Assembly (NCBI RefSeq): GCF_024385605.1 | Contig: NZ_JANFOJ010000009.1 | Coordinates: 45,736 to 109,735 of the forward strand | Source: Sporolactobacillus sp. STSJ-5 | GTDB taxonomy: Bacteria > Bacillota > Bacilli > Bacillales > Sporolactobacillaceae | Reading direction: 5' to 3' | DNA: 64,000 nt | Shown here: positions 18,017-27,537 of the stretch, piece by piece | How positions within the stretch are numbered: position 1 is the stretch's first letter | Layout: the number at the start of each line of letters is the position of its first letter | The notes under the pieces: generated by a model | Told to the model about the DNA's origin: nothing | The model's input: the letters and a program-made list of their open reading frames with translations, nothing else | Database searches by the model: none | Translations under genes and position numbers: made by a program

Positions 18017-18045
18017 TGAAAAAACCTACTGGCAGCCGGTGGGTT
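18017..18045 (-). terminator. Terminator at the end of the conjugation operon
   Basis: On the minus strand AACCCACCGG and CCAGTAGGTT pair (two mismatches) around CTG, followed by TTTTTTC. It lies about 130 bases after the last conjugation gene and may mark the left end of that transcript. Confidence 0.6.
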
Positions 18046-18174
18046 AATATTAGGCACTTATTGAAAAAAGTAATCAAGAAGCTAAACTTCTTTTTTTCAT
18101 CCAATACTTCTACTGATATTTTTAGCTTTTCTGAGATAAATGGCTTAACTTCTTTGAACTAACCGAAATATTTT

Positions 18175-19071
18175 TTATTTAACAATCATCCAATTTTTAT
18201 CTTTTTGCAGAGTCAAATCAAGCTGTGAAATCTGCGTCGCCTTTGTTTGCTGATCGAGATACTTCACGGATACTGAAACCTGCACTTGATTGCCCACTTT
18301 CCGATACACCGGATTGATCATCTCTGAAAAGACATAGTCCTTGCCAATCGGTTTCAGCACATTGTCTTTGACATAGTAGGACAGTTCTTCTTTACTTGCA
18401 GTAGGATATAGTTTAAAGAACGTTTTTAAAAATACGTTGATTTCTTCTGTCGTACCTCCATTCACCGTACCATCATTTTCTACTGCTTTTGGCTCATAAC
18501 CTGACTTCACAGGAATCTCGCAAATGGTGGGATTTCTGACGATGACCATGTTTCCGGCTTTATCCATATAGACTCCCACCTCATAAGAGGCATTCACCGC
18601 CTTTTTTGTGTCGCCCTCCGTTATCAGCTGATCAACGGAAAAAATGACGGCATACTCGTGTTCATCGATTTGCCTTACCTTCCAGATTTCCACGTCGTTA
18701 ACTGAAGAAGAGGTAGGAATGTCCCTGCGAATGGTGTCGATGTTTAAATCCTGTAATTCTTTAGTCAGATACCCTTTGAGAGCTTCTGTCCGTTGGTCGA
18801 TTACATTCTGGTTGTTTTTCCATGAATAATAGACTTTGGCAAAGTTTTTGATGAAATTTTCGATCGGGTTGATATCTATCACTTGTTTTTCAATCACTTT
18901 TGTTTCATGAACCGTGTGCCTATTGATGGCGGTAAAATTTTTGTAGATGCCAAAAGCAACACTGCTTATCAGCAGAATCCACAGAAAAATGACCCATTTT
19001 CTGTGGATTCCGACTTTCATCACGTGGATCTTTGGGGACTTGAGCTGCTTTTCTTTTTTTCTTATTTTCAT
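18175..19071 (-). CDS. TcpC/VirB8-like conjugation protein (Tn916 Orf13 type)
   Basis: 298 residues. A short basic cytoplasmic head precedes one membrane helix (about 28-46, WVIFLWILLISSVAFGIY). Two NTF2-like domains follow (about 70-180 and 200-298), the layout of TcpC and ICEBs1 ConB. Such proteins are VirB8-like scaffolds of the Gram-positive mating channel and are needed at the membrane for transfer. It is the last gene of the conjugation operon, 17 bases after cwlT, and is followed by a terminator. All expected parts are present, so it appears intact. Confidence 0.88.
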   Translation of the reverse strand: MKIRKKEKQLKSPKIHVMKVGIHRKWVIFLWILLISSVAFGIYKNFTAINRHTVHETKVIEKQVIDINPIENFIKNFAKVYYSWKNNQNVIDQRTEALKGYLTKELQDLNIDTIRRDIPTSSSVNDVEIWKVRQIDEHEYAVIFSVDQLITEGDTKKAVNASYEVGVYMDKAGNMVIVRNPTICEIPVKSGYEPKAVENDGTVNGGTTEEINVFLKTFFKLYPTASKEELSYYVKDNVLKPIGKDYVFSEMINPVYRKVGNQVQVSVSVKYLDQQTKATQISQLDLTLQKDKNWMIVK

Positions 19072-19088
19072 AGCTTAAATCTTCCTTT

Positions 19089-20096
19089 CTATTTGTTTTT
19101 GATCCGACCGGCGCTGACTAGGTGTTTCTGCCAGTATGAGGTTGTAAGATCGGCATACCCAATCGGATCACCAGCTTGATACATGCGATTGTTACCGACA
19201 TAAATACCGACGTGTGTGATATAAGTAGCTGCATTATAGGTATCGTGAAAAAAAACCAAATCTCCCGGTTTCGCTTCCGATAGCGGAAGATGCTGCGTGA
19301 CGTCATACTGTTCCTGAGCTGTCCGAGGCAGTCTAATGCCCGCTTTTCCAAAGCTCCATTGCGTCAATCCACTACAATCAAAGGACGTGTTGGGATTGTC
19401 TCCCCCAAACACATAGCGCCAGCCTTTATATTTCAAGGCTTCGTTCATGATTGCCTGAACGGTGGCATTGTCGAAATGTGCCACGGTCAAATATTGCGAA
19501 ACCAAAGCGACATAGAACATATTCCCGTAACGGTATCGCCAGCCACTATTTTTCTTCAATGCAATCGGGTTTGTGTAAGAAACTTTTTCCCCATCGGATT
19601 TTTCTTTCGCAAAGTTCTCCGCAAGTTCAAAGGTGTATTTTTTACCGTGACTCGCCACGTAATCGATGAAATTCCCTCCATAGTTGTAAGACTGAATCAC
19701 GGTATTGATGTCGCCTCCTTTTTTCCTAGAAGACTGTAGTAAAGCCGCAAAATATTTGCACCCTTGCTGAATCGACTTCTCCACAGTAAAGGAATGCTGA
19801 GGTTGTCCGGTCGAGGCCATCGACTGCATGACATCTGTGCCACGACCTCCGCTTTCCACCTGCATGATGGCAAGCAAATCACCGACATAGCGCTCGATTT
19901 GATATTTCTTGGCATACTTTTCCACCATTGGCTGGTGGGCCAGTACTTCCTGTGACAGATTAGCGCCTGCAAGATCGATCCCATTGCTGATGCCATCTCC
20001 ATCCTCTTCATTTGAAATGAAAACAGCGACAAAAATTAGTAGGGAAATCAGCATAGCGAAGACGGCACCGAAGATTAGCCAAACGTTTAATCTCAT
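19089..20096 (-). CDS. cwlT: CwlT-like bifunctional cell-wall hydrolase (Tn916 Orf14 type)
   Basis: 335 residues. An N-terminal membrane helix is followed by a lysozyme-like (SLT/goose type) domain with LLAIMQVESGG and SYNYGG, then an NlpC/P60 peptidase domain. The latter has catalytic Cys in FDCSGLTQW, His in YITHVGIYVG and a further polar residue downstream. The two domains cut the glycan strand and the peptide stem, opening the wall for the mating channel. It overlaps the virB6-like gene by 4 bases. The gene looks intact. Confidence 0.92.
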   Translation of the reverse strand: MRLNVWLIFGAVFAMLISLLIFVAVFISNEEDGDGISNGIDLAGANLSQEVLAHQPMVEKYAKKYQIERYVGDLLAIMQVESGGRGTDVMQSMASTGQPQHSFTVEKSIQQGCKYFAALLQSSRKKGGDINTVIQSYNYGGNFIDYVASHGKKYTFELAENFAKEKSDGEKVSYTNPIALKKNSGWRYRYGNMFYVALVSQYLTVAHFDNATVQAIMNEALKYKGWRYVFGGDNPNTSFDCSGLTQWSFGKAGIRLPRTAQEQYDVTQHLPLSEAKPGDLVFFHDTYNAATYITHVGIYVGNNRMYQAGDPIGYADLTTSYWQKHLVSAGRIKNK

Positions 20097-22369
20097 TTTT
20101 GGCTTCCTCTCTGCCTACGAGTCACGCGTTGCCTTGTCTGTTGACCCGTTTCTGTCCGATTATGCCTGAGGGTTGCCTCTTGTTTTTTGATCATCGGGGC
20201 CAGTTGTCGGCTCTTTTTTGGTGTAAACGGTTGTCGCGTTGCGTTTGGATGAGTCGGTGCGTGCTCTTTCTGCGTCGCAACTGGGCTTCTCCTGTTAAGA
20301 TCCTGCTTGGTGAGATCTTGGCGTACTGTAGAATCTGGCATCTGGACGACCGGACGATTGAGCTCGGTATTTTTTGCTTGGCTTTTTTTCGCCTGATCCT
20401 TGAATGAGTGGATTGAGTTTATCGTCCTTTTGTTTGTCTTCAGCGTGGAATCAGGCATTACAGACCGTGCAGGTGCCGAATGAGGCCTTGCCGTTTTTTG
20501 CTTCTTGGCTGGTTTATCTTTTGTTAATTTGGTTTTAGGCCGTTCAACGAAATCCTGTTCGGTTGCCTTTTGTTGACGGGTCCGGTTAAATTCCAGTCGG
20601 CGTTGCGCAATCGTCGGACGCTGCTGCATTTGGTTCTTTTCACGGTTCTGTTTTTTGTCCGCGATTTTTTGCACTGTACGACTTTTGGCGTCCTCTGTCT
20701 TTTTTGTCATCGTGTCGTGCTTTTCTGTCTTCCCATGAATCAAGACTTGGCGGGTATTCAAAGGTAAAGCCGCTGTTTGCTTCTTTCTTGGATTTGGGTT
20801 GTCCGTGCTTCGCTTTATTGTCTCTTTGCCCGCACCCGCTGACCGACCCGTACGAGGCTCAAGCTGGGATTTCTTTGATCCTTGTGTTGGACGTTGGCTG
20901 CGGGTTTGCGTCTGTTGGGAAGCTCCGGACCTCGAAGCTTTTGCCCTTGCCCCAGGGCCAGCTGCCGCACCGGTTGCTCCGGCCGTAAAAAAGCGACCCA
21001 TTTTCCGCTTCCATCGCCGCGTCTCGCGATGTAAGAACCGATAAGGCCGTTGCAGGATTGGGCTTCCCATCTGCTGAGAATCACTCGCCTGCAAGTGGAA
21101 TAGACCCATAAGGTCACCCAGTTTGGCGTAAATACCCGCAAAAGTCACAATCTGTAAAAAGGCAATCAGGAAAAACGGGAATTCTCCGGATAGGGCGTAA
21201 AGCATGGTGGAAATGGAAAAGGCAATCGTGACAATTAGCGTAATGCCTGCCCGTGTCATGATGACATTGAAAAGCTTCATGATGGCCTGTTTGCCCATGC
21301 CATTAAAGCCCGGGATCATGGAAAGCAGAAAACTGATGGGCAGGAAGAGGGCATAGATGATGAACAAGATCTGCGAGAAAATCATGATCCCCGAAAGTAG
21401 AAACACGAAGATGGAAATCCCGATATTGAATAGAAACAGGAAGAACACCATCCCCAAACGTGGGGTCGTCTTGGTGAGTGTCAGGTTCTTATTGCCTTCT
21501 TTTTCAATTTCCTCTTTAACAACCGCTTCCCGGTCTGCGCCGTTGTTTGCGTCCGGATCTGCGGACAGCAGCTTTTCCACCCGTTTCTGTCCGATTTTAG
21601 TCATATCAGAATTGCCATACTGTAGAAGCAGCCAGGGCTGCTGCACTTGTATCGAAAACAAGTTATCCCGGATGAGGGCTGCGCTGTCCTGACCATGACT
21701 TCCCGAGTGTGGCATCACCATTTTTGTCCCCAGCGACAGACTAGCCTTGCTGATGTCCGCCGAAAATCCATTGATTTTGCCGATATAGTCTGGGGCATAG
21801 GCAATAAAGGAAGCGGACAGAAGAAAAACCACCAAAAAGTTCATCACGGCGTGAATCACTTTGGTGGTCTCTCGCTTGATCAGCCCCACATAGGCCACAT
21901 AGATCCCGAGGATTAAAATAAAAATCAGCAGGAACCCTGGATAAAAGCCAGAACTATGAAAGCCGCTGGGCGAAATACCTGCCAATGTTTGCATGTTTTT
22001 TCCAATCGCGTTTGCAGTCTTGGAAACGAAATCTAAGGAATAGGCTTCCTGTACGAGATACCCTGTCGCATTGGACAGGTAGAGGGAGAGCGTCCAGATA
22101 AAATTCGTGATGGCGTAGAGTCCATACATGACCTGTTTGCCAATACCATCGGTCCAATTCCACGGCAGCCAGTCCCATGAATTATCCACATAGAAATCGA
22201 GCTGGTAATTGCCCAAAGGATATTTAGAGTAAGCATTCTGAGCACTGACCGTATCATCGACAAGACCGGCCGCATGGGCAATCGTTCCAAGCAGTGCGAA
22301 GAAAAGCAGCGATCCAACCGTGACCAAAAGAACAGCCATGAAAATTTTACGTCTCTTTTTCAGGTGCAT
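20093..22369 (-). CDS. VirB6-like membrane channel protein (Tn916 Orf15 / ConG type)
   Basis: 758 residues. After a signal-like N-terminus there are about seven to eight membrane helices within residues 1-420, matching VirB6-like Orf15/ConG proteins. The C-terminal 330 residues are soluble and rich in Lys, Arg, Gln, Thr and Pro, probably disordered, which is usual for this family (Tn916 Orf15 is of similar size). It forms part of the transfer pore in the cytoplasmic membrane. The ATG directly follows the virB4 stop, with GAGGTG as ribosome site inside the end of virB4. Confidence 0.88.
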   Translation of the reverse strand: MHLKKRRKIFMAVLLVTVGSLLFFALLGTIAHAAGLVDDTVSAQNAYSKYPLGNYQLDFYVDNSWDWLPWNWTDGIGKQVMYGLYAITNFIWTLSLYLSNATGYLVQEAYSLDFVSKTANAIGKNMQTLAGISPSGFHSSGFYPGFLLIFILILGIYVAYVGLIKRETTKVIHAVMNFLVVFLLSASFIAYAPDYIGKINGFSADISKASLSLGTKMVMPHSGSHGQDSAALIRDNLFSIQVQQPWLLLQYGNSDMTKIGQKRVEKLLSADPDANNGADREAVVKEEIEKEGNKNLTLTKTTPRLGMVFFLFLFNIGISIFVFLLSGIMIFSQILFIIYALFLPISFLLSMIPGFNGMGKQAIMKLFNVIMTRAGITLIVTIAFSISTMLYALSGEFPFFLIAFLQIVTFAGIYAKLGDLMGLFHLQASDSQQMGSPILQRPYRFLHRETRRWKRKMGRFFTAGATGAAAGPGARAKASRSGASQQTQTRSQRPTQGSKKSQLEPRTGRSAGAGKETIKRSTDNPNPRKKQTAALPLNTRQVLIHGKTEKHDTMTKKTEDAKSRTVQKIADKKQNREKNQMQQRPTIAQRRLEFNRTRQQKATEQDFVERPKTKLTKDKPAKKQKTARPHSAPARSVMPDSTLKTNKRTINSIHSFKDQAKKSQAKNTELNRPVVQMPDSTVRQDLTKQDLNRRSPVATQKEHAPTHPNATRQPFTPKKSRQLAPMIKKQEATLRHNRTETGQQTRQRVTRRQRGSQK

Positions 22370-24820
22370 TTAGGTCACCTCTTTTCTGACCGGTGGACGG
22401 GTGTCAAAGGCATGGAGCAGTTCCTCAAAGACCGGATGAATCTGGATGACACCTACACGGCCATACAAGTCAGAGATAAGGCACTGGCCATTTTCAAGTT
22501 CACGTAATCGTTTCTGGTTTTGTTCATCCTCCTTGTCCACGCCGAAGAATTCCAGTGTCTTCTTGATTTCGTGTATATCCGTCGAACGAAATGCAAATTT
22601 CAGACCGATATTGTTTTTCATCTTCTCATCCAGTAAATCATCTGCGTTCTGGGTTACGAAATAAACACCGGCATTCATGGCGCGACCAGCCCGCACCAGC
22701 TTGTTGGAAAGGGTCTTCCCCTGTGCCACCTGCAAAAAGCTCCAGGCTTCATCCAAGTCCACCATTTTAAACACGCTGCGGTTGGAGTGAATGAAATCAA
22801 GGGCAAAGGTGCTGATGACAATTAAAATCGCCACACTTAAAAGTTCCACAGTCGTGTATTCCTTAAATTCGGTTTCAGCATCTGGAAGCACCAAGTCCGC
22901 CACTTGGATGATGTTCAGCTGCTTATCCAGGCTAATCGACTGAACGGTCATGCCATCAGAGAACAACAAGTGTCCCAGGTTACTGTCCTTAATGCTGTCG
23001 ATATGGTCAGCCATGCTGCTCGCGACCGTAGTGCCTTCCTTGTAGAGCTCGTCAATCACGCATAAAAGACCTCGCCGGTTACTCTGCGTCACCCGACGGA
23101 TGGCCTTACGAAGCGTTGGGAACTTCTCACCATCTCGACTTGAAATGCCCGTGAGAAAAGTCAGAATGTCGATGGCGAGGCTTTCTCCATCCTTCGTCTG
23201 CTTCATAATCACGTAGGGATCGAGCAGACCTTTATTCCGTTCTTCTCTTGTCAGATTAATGATGTTAATTTCCTCGACCATTTCCGGCAGCGTTTCCTTC
23301 CACCCACCACGCTCAGATTTGGGGTCGACGATCACTGCCTGTCCGCCGTAGAGGACGGCATAATAGACGAGTAGGTTGTTCGAAAAGGATTTGCCGCCGC
23401 CAAGGGAACCGAGAAAAGCGGCCGCAAGGGCGTTAGTGACGGAGCCCTTCACGCCTTGTGCCGCAAGGCTCGGCTTTAAGTAAACGTTGCGCCCGGTGTC
23501 AAGATTGTAGCCGATATAGATCCCCTCTGTTTCCCCAAGCATCTGCGCCGCACCAAAGCCTAAACCGGCGAGAAAATCACTGGTTACATACTGGATGTAG
23601 TCATTCATATACCGCTTGCTGGCAGGAAGGAACTCACCATGCAGCCCGATCATGTCCCCGAACGGTCGCACGAGTTTAATGCTTAAATCGTCGTAGAAGT
23701 CCATGACTTCGTTACACCGACGCTTTAATTCGTCCAAATCCGGGGCTGCTACCCGTATCACATAACTGAGTTTATACATCGCTTCCTTGGTCTGGTCGAG
23801 ATTCGCTTCCAGCTCGCTGACACTATCCAGGGCTTCCATCACGTCGTTACCTGACTCATTGTTGGACTGCCAAGCATGGTTGTCTAAGTCTTTCAGCTCT
23901 TTTTTCTTGTTTCGAACCGTCGTTAAGGCTTTCTTATTCGTGACAATCTCCACATTCATTGACGTGTCAATCGGGAACGTAAATTGTTGTTGTTGATAGT
24001 AAAAGATTTCTGAGGAAGGGAAGTCCAGCTCCCGCACAATTGAATTGATCGTGAAATAGGAAACATAAGTTGTCTGATCTTCCTGTTCGATTTTCAAATA
24101 CCTCTGATTTTCCTCGACGAGGCAGCGGGTCGGCTTGATCAGGTCATATCGTTTTACCAGCGTTTCCTGCTTCAACTTTTGGGTTGGCAAATGGTAGGTG
24201 TATGCCTCATAGGACGCACCCGTCTTCCCATAGAGATGTTCAATCAGATAGCCGAAGTCATCTTTATCAATTCTGCGGACTTTGAACCTACGGGAGATTT
24301 TGTTTTCCAACAAGCGTTCCATTTTCATAAACCGGTTAATCTCTTTCGTACTCATGCTGACGAAATCGCCCATCAGTTTGTGATTGACCTCGTAAAGGAA
24401 ATCAGAAAAGGTCATCAGAATGGATTCACTGATCACCTTAAGGCTGACTTCCTGTTCGTTTAAAAGCAGTTTGAAGCCAATAAAAAAGCGATAGTCGATT
24501 TGGTTTTCACCAATCATTCCGACTAACGCTTCAGTCTGTTCATCAATTTTCCGGCAAGCAATGTCTCTCAATCTTCCAGAGATTTCTTTCTTGCTTCGCT
24601 CCTGCGTGGCCCGAATACTTGATTCTGTAGCAATCTGCAAGGCATGAATTTTCCCGTCACGGCTCTGGGCGACCAACTGACGAAAATGCTCATGCACCTG
24701 GTATTTTTCTTCTGGACTCAGAAAGGAGTAGTTGTAGGGAATCAGTTCATAATAGGCGAAACATTCCCCGTCGTGATTAAAAACGAGGTTATTTTCGATG
24801 TACTTGATCGGATACAGCAT
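22370..24820 (-). CDS. VirB4-like conjugation ATPase (Tn916 Orf16 / ConE type)
   Basis: 816 residues, cytoplasmic. The Walker A motif is GSLGGGKSFSNN near residue 475. A Walker B-like VDLDEAWSF lies near 690, and a following FVTQNADDLL matches the sensor region of VirB4 ATPases. It powers assembly or operation of the mating channel. The start overlaps the tcpE-like gene by 32 bases and the stop touches the virB6-like start, so the genes are tightly coupled. It is full length. Confidence 0.93.
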   Translation of the reverse strand: MLYPIKYIENNLVFNHDGECFAYYELIPYNYSFLSPEEKYQVHEHFRQLVAQSRDGKIHALQIATESSIRATQERSKKEISGRLRDIACRKIDEQTEALVGMIGENQIDYRFFIGFKLLLNEQEVSLKVISESILMTFSDFLYEVNHKLMGDFVSMSTKEINRFMKMERLLENKISRRFKVRRIDKDDFGYLIEHLYGKTGASYEAYTYHLPTQKLKQETLVKRYDLIKPTRCLVEENQRYLKIEQEDQTTYVSYFTINSIVRELDFPSSEIFYYQQQQFTFPIDTSMNVEIVTNKKALTTVRNKKKELKDLDNHAWQSNNESGNDVMEALDSVSELEANLDQTKEAMYKLSYVIRVAAPDLDELKRRCNEVMDFYDDLSIKLVRPFGDMIGLHGEFLPASKRYMNDYIQYVTSDFLAGLGFGAAQMLGETEGIYIGYNLDTGRNVYLKPSLAAQGVKGSVTNALAAAFLGSLGGGKSFSNNLLVYYAVLYGGQAVIVDPKSERGGWKETLPEMVEEINIINLTREERNKGLLDPYVIMKQTKDGESLAIDILTFLTGISSRDGEKFPTLRKAIRRVTQSNRRGLLCVIDELYKEGTTVASSMADHIDSIKDSNLGHLLFSDGMTVQSISLDKQLNIIQVADLVLPDAETEFKEYTTVELLSVAILIVISTFALDFIHSNRSVFKMVDLDEAWSFLQVAQGKTLSNKLVRAGRAMNAGVYFVTQNADDLLDEKMKNNIGLKFAFRSTDIHEIKKTLEFFGVDKEDEQNQKRLRELENGQCLISDLYGRVGVIQIHPVFEELLHAFDTRPPVRKEVT

Positions 24821-25196
24821 AACGTTCCCTCCTCACGGCGGTAATCGCTCCACCGACGGTCTCTTTTTTCAGCTTCACAGACTTTCCAGCATAGGTGACT
24901 TTGGGACGGAGCATATAGGAAAATACGGATTTCAGAAAGCCATAGGGCTTTTTCCCATCAAAGGTCTTCTGTGACATGAACCACGTGAAGCCAACCGGAA
25001 GACCCACATATTTCAGCAGGACGCCATGAATGAAAGACAACGGTGGCACGTTCGCAAAGAGCACCACCAGCAAGAGCGAGCAGACAAACCAAGCCATTTG
25101 CGTAAAAGTGACCGGAAAGGGTAGTTGGAAGTCATTGATGGCGTAGATCACCTTCTCCACGTTCCAGATGCTAGTATAGCTTCTGATTTTTTTCAT
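24789..25196 (-). CDS. TcpE-family conjugation membrane protein (Tn916 Orf17 / ConD type)
   Basis: 135 residues with two membrane helices in the middle (about 30-75) and a basic cytoplasmic tail. The WNVEKVIYAINDFQLPFPV start is typical of TcpE proteins, which are VirB3-like partners of the VirB4 ATPase. The C-terminus overlaps the start of the virB4-like gene. It lies 36 bases after ardA, with a weak ribosome site AGGAATAG. Confidence 0.85.
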   Translation of the reverse strand: MKKIRSYTSIWNVEKVIYAINDFQLPFPVTFTQMAWFVCSLLLVVLFANVPPLSFIHGVLLKYVGLPVGFTWFMSQKTFDGKKPYGFLKSVFSYMLRPKVTYAGKSVKLKKETVGGAITAVRRERYAVSDQVHRK

Positions 25197-25232
25197 CTGT
25201 CACTATTCCTTTCTGTTTAAGAGACTTTTTAG

Positions 25233-25733
25233 TTAACTGACGTATTCAAAAACACCGTGGGAAGTGACGAGAAAATTTCCTTCCAACTCCAAATCCCGTC
25301 CATAAGCTTCATAGTCAATATAGTTTTGCAAATGAGAAGGGACTTCACCAAGGGTACCTGACTCTTCCAATAGGTAACGGGCCACATTCTCCATATCATC
25401 ACAATCGGGATAACAGATGATGTCATCCTTATGCTCCACCATTTCTTCAAAACTGCCAAAAAAGGCGTTCTGGATTTCTCTCATTTCCTCCTCAATCGGT
25501 GTTCCTTCTAATTCCTTCGCTAGAGAACACAGACGGTTGATTTCCTCAATGGGCGTGTATTCATCAATATCAAAGGGCAATTCGTAATCGTGGATGGCAT
25601 ATTCTTCATATTCATGATTCAATCCGATACGCTCCTTGACCTCCTCAAAGTCAACGGGTGGAGTGAACCATGCACCGACTAATTCGCCCTCATTGTACTT
25701 GCCAAGATTGGCTATATAGACTTTCATTTCCAT
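25233..25733 (-). CDS. ardA: ArdA antirestriction protein (Tn916 Orf18 type)
   Basis: 166 residues and very acidic, with runs such as EEYAIHDYELPFDIDEYTP. The start KVYIANLGKYNEGELVGAWF and the LEGNFLVTSHGVFEY ending are signatures of ArdA. ArdA is a DNA mimic that blocks type I restriction enzymes, protecting the incoming single strand once it is made double-stranded. Its position between tcpD and tcpE matches orf18 in Tn916. Length equals the Tn916 protein. Confidence 0.95.
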   Translation of the reverse strand: MEMKVYIANLGKYNEGELVGAWFTPPVDFEEVKERIGLNHEYEEYAIHDYELPFDIDEYTPIEEINRLCSLAKELEGTPIEEEMREIQNAFFGSFEEMVEHKDDIICYPDCDDMENVARYLLEESGTLGEVPSHLQNYIDYEAYGRDLELEGNFLVTSHGVFEYVS

Positions 25734-25775
25734 CTATATATCACTTCCTTTTCCTAAAAATAGATACAAAAAAAG

Positions 25776-25913
25776 CAGTGGTTTTCGACTGCGCAATGGC
25801 TACCCATTAAATTTATTTAGATAAAAGTGCATTTCCCTGTCGCACTACCGTTTGACGTACCTGTTTTTTGGCATGCATAAGAAAAGCCCTTATACATGCC
25901 AAAAGAACAGGTG
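25776..25913. repeat. Hairpin-rich segment between tcpD and ardA, candidate single-strand origin
   Basis: A long imperfect inverted repeat spans 25859-25913: ACCTGTTTTTTGGCATG pairs with CATGCCAAAAGAACAGGT, with an inner TAAG / CTTA. A smaller hairpin GCAGTGG...CGACTGC lies at 25776-25793. Rolling-circle elements carry such structures as single-strand origins, and this stretch is gene-free. A terminator after tcpD is the simpler alternative. Confidence 0.4.
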
Positions 25914-25919
25914 TTAAAG

Positions 25920-26141
25920 TTACGCACCCACGACTCTGTTAAACAGATTCAGTAAGACATCTTTGACACCTGCCGCATTGAAGACTAATCCCACGGCAAT
26001 CAAAGCAATCACTAGAAAACCAATCAGCTTGGAAAATTCCCGTTTAAAACCGAGATAAAGCCCGATGACCACAATCGCCATCAAGACGAGAGACTGAGCA
26101 TTATTTAAAAACCAAGTGTATAAATTCCGTCCAAAATTCAT
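25920..26141 (-). CDS. TcpD-like small membrane protein (Tn916 Orf19 type)
   Basis: 73 residues with two membrane helices (about 15-32 and 38-58) and short polar ends. Size, topology and position between the relaxase and ardA match the TcpD/Orf19 family of conjugative elements (ICEBs1 ConC is similar). It is presumed to be part of the mating channel. A ribosome site AAGGAG precedes the ATG. Confidence 0.8.
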   Translation of the reverse strand: MNFGRNLYTWFLNNAQSLVLMAIVVIGLYLGFKREFSKLIGFLVIALIAVGLVFNAAGVKDVLLNLFNRVVGA

Positions 26142-26205
26142 GAGCGATTTCTCCTTTTATACATCCAATTTGTGATTAAAATTTCGTTGATGCATTGTTT
26201 AAAGA

Positions 26206-27408
26206 TCATTTTTGCCGATGATGATTCGTGACCATCTGTTCGGCAGCATCGGCCTGCTGCTGGACTATTTTTTCGTGGCGTTTCGTGAGCTTGGCATGCC
26301 GGATCATGTCATCAATGACGGTAGTATCTTTGATCTGGTCGAGCCAAAGCGCCACTTTTAATGTCGGGGCCACCTGTCGCTGTAACCAGCCTAAGGTCCG
26401 GTCAAAAGAATACGGCTCCGGTTGGGTGGTTAATTTCAATTTCTCCCGGTTTTTTCCGATAAACCAGGCCCAGTTTTCGTTCATTTTCCATGTGCTGCGT
26501 CGCTTATTTTCCACTTTGTCCACAAAACGCAGGTAACGGTTGATGATGGAAAAAGCCGTACGCTCCGCATCGTGGTAAGCCATCAGGTCAAGGATGGCGT
26601 GATCGGCACGTTCGTTTTTCAGGCGGATTTCAAATCGGTTTTTGACTTCGGCTTCGTCGATAGGGATGTCACTCTTTGCATACTGCTCGTAGTCCTTTTC
26701 ATAAAGGCAGAAATAGATTTCACTTTTTAGAGAACCGATATAGAGCGTGTGCCCCATGGCTTCCTTTTCCTCTCGGCGGATGAGCTCGCCGCTACGGTAA
26801 CTTTTAAAGCTGCGAAACACAGAAATACATTCTTCATGTCGGCATTTTTCCGTCAGCTGCGGAATATCCAAAATGTCTGCCTTGTCATTGATCGCTAAGT
26901 CCAGCCTCTTGAATACACCGCCCTCGCAGATGGCATCCATGAAAAAGTCGGTCCAGCTTCGGTGTTGGGCTAAAAGGAATCCCTCAAACTGGCGGCAGCC
27001 TCGTCCTTTCAGTTCCAGCAGCACACCTTTTTGTTCATCAGGAGAGACCATCACAAAAATATCTCCCAAAGCGTAATGTTCCGTGTAGGAATAGAAGCCA
27101 TAGTCTTCATGAAGCATGTAGTTCATTTTCAAAAGCAGAATGTCTTCAATGACATGCTTCACATCCGTGGTTGGGAATCGTATCCGCACATAGTCAAACA
27201 GCATCTCAAGTGGTGCATCGGGATTGAGCCGTTCCAATGCTTTTAGTAACGCCGTTTTGATGTCATCCGATGGGGAAGCCCTGCTGTTTTCAATATCGTT
27301 GAGATACTGTCTGGTCATTCCGGCAACAACCGCCAGGCGATTTTGTGAAAGGCCGTATGAAAGCCGCTTTTCCTTCAGATGTTGTACCCATAAATCATTT
27401 TCGCTCAA
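26206..27408 (-). CDS. MobT-type relaxase with N-terminal XRE domain (Tn916 Orf20 / NicK type)
   Basis: 400 residues from a TTG start with GGAGGG upstream. Residues 8-65 form a helix-turn-helix of XRE type (GLSQNRLAVVAGMTRQYLNDIE). The rest is a rolling-circle replication-initiator fold (Rep_trans), with the RLDLAINDKAD metal/active-site segment and NRFEIRLKN. The enzyme nicks oriT, attaches to the 5' end and starts transfer and plasmid-like replication. It sits just downstream of the oriT, as in Tn916. A hairpin with a T run lies before its start and may attenuate its synthesis. Confidence 0.92.
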   Translation of the reverse strand: MSENDLWVQHLKEKRLSYGLSQNRLAVVAGMTRQYLNDIENSRASPSDDIKTALLKALERLNPDAPLEMLFDYVRIRFPTTDVKHVIEDILLLKMNYMLHEDYGFYSYTEHYALGDIFVMVSPDEQKGVLLELKGRGCRQFEGFLLAQHRSWTDFFMDAICEGGVFKRLDLAINDKADILDIPQLTEKCRHEECISVFRSFKSYRSGELIRREEKEAMGHTLYIGSLKSEIYFCLYEKDYEQYAKSDIPIDEAEVKNRFEIRLKNERADHAILDLMAYHDAERTAFSIINRYLRFVDKVENKRRSTWKMNENWAWFIGKNREKLKLTTQPEPYSFDRTLGWLQRQVAPTLKVALWLDQIKDTTVIDDMIRHAKLTKRHEKIVQQQADAAEQMVTNHHRQK

Positions 27409-27422
27409 TGATTACCCTCCAA

Positions 27423-27466
27423 TCAAAAAGAGGATGTCAACTGAAAGGGGCATAGTTGACATCCTC
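27423..27466 (-). terminator. Perfect hairpin with T run before the relaxase gene (possible attenuator)
   Basis: GAGGATGTCAACT (27430-27442) and AGTTGACATCCTC (27454-27466) form a perfect 13-bp stem. On the minus strand the stem is followed by CTTTTTG. It lies 15 bases before the relaxase TTG, in the leader, so it should reduce read-through into the relaxase gene. It could instead serve the oriT. Confidence 0.65.
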
Positions 27467-27537
27467 CAAAAATTCCAGAAACCTAGACAGAATAGGGTGT
27501 TTACTGGATTTTGAAACTGTTTTTTATTGTATTTGTG

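Noticed and set aside
20093..21100. Long Lys/Arg/Gln-rich C-terminal tail of the VirB6-like protein as an unusual fusion
   Set aside because: Tn916 Orf15 is of similar length with a similar tail, so it is normal for the family.
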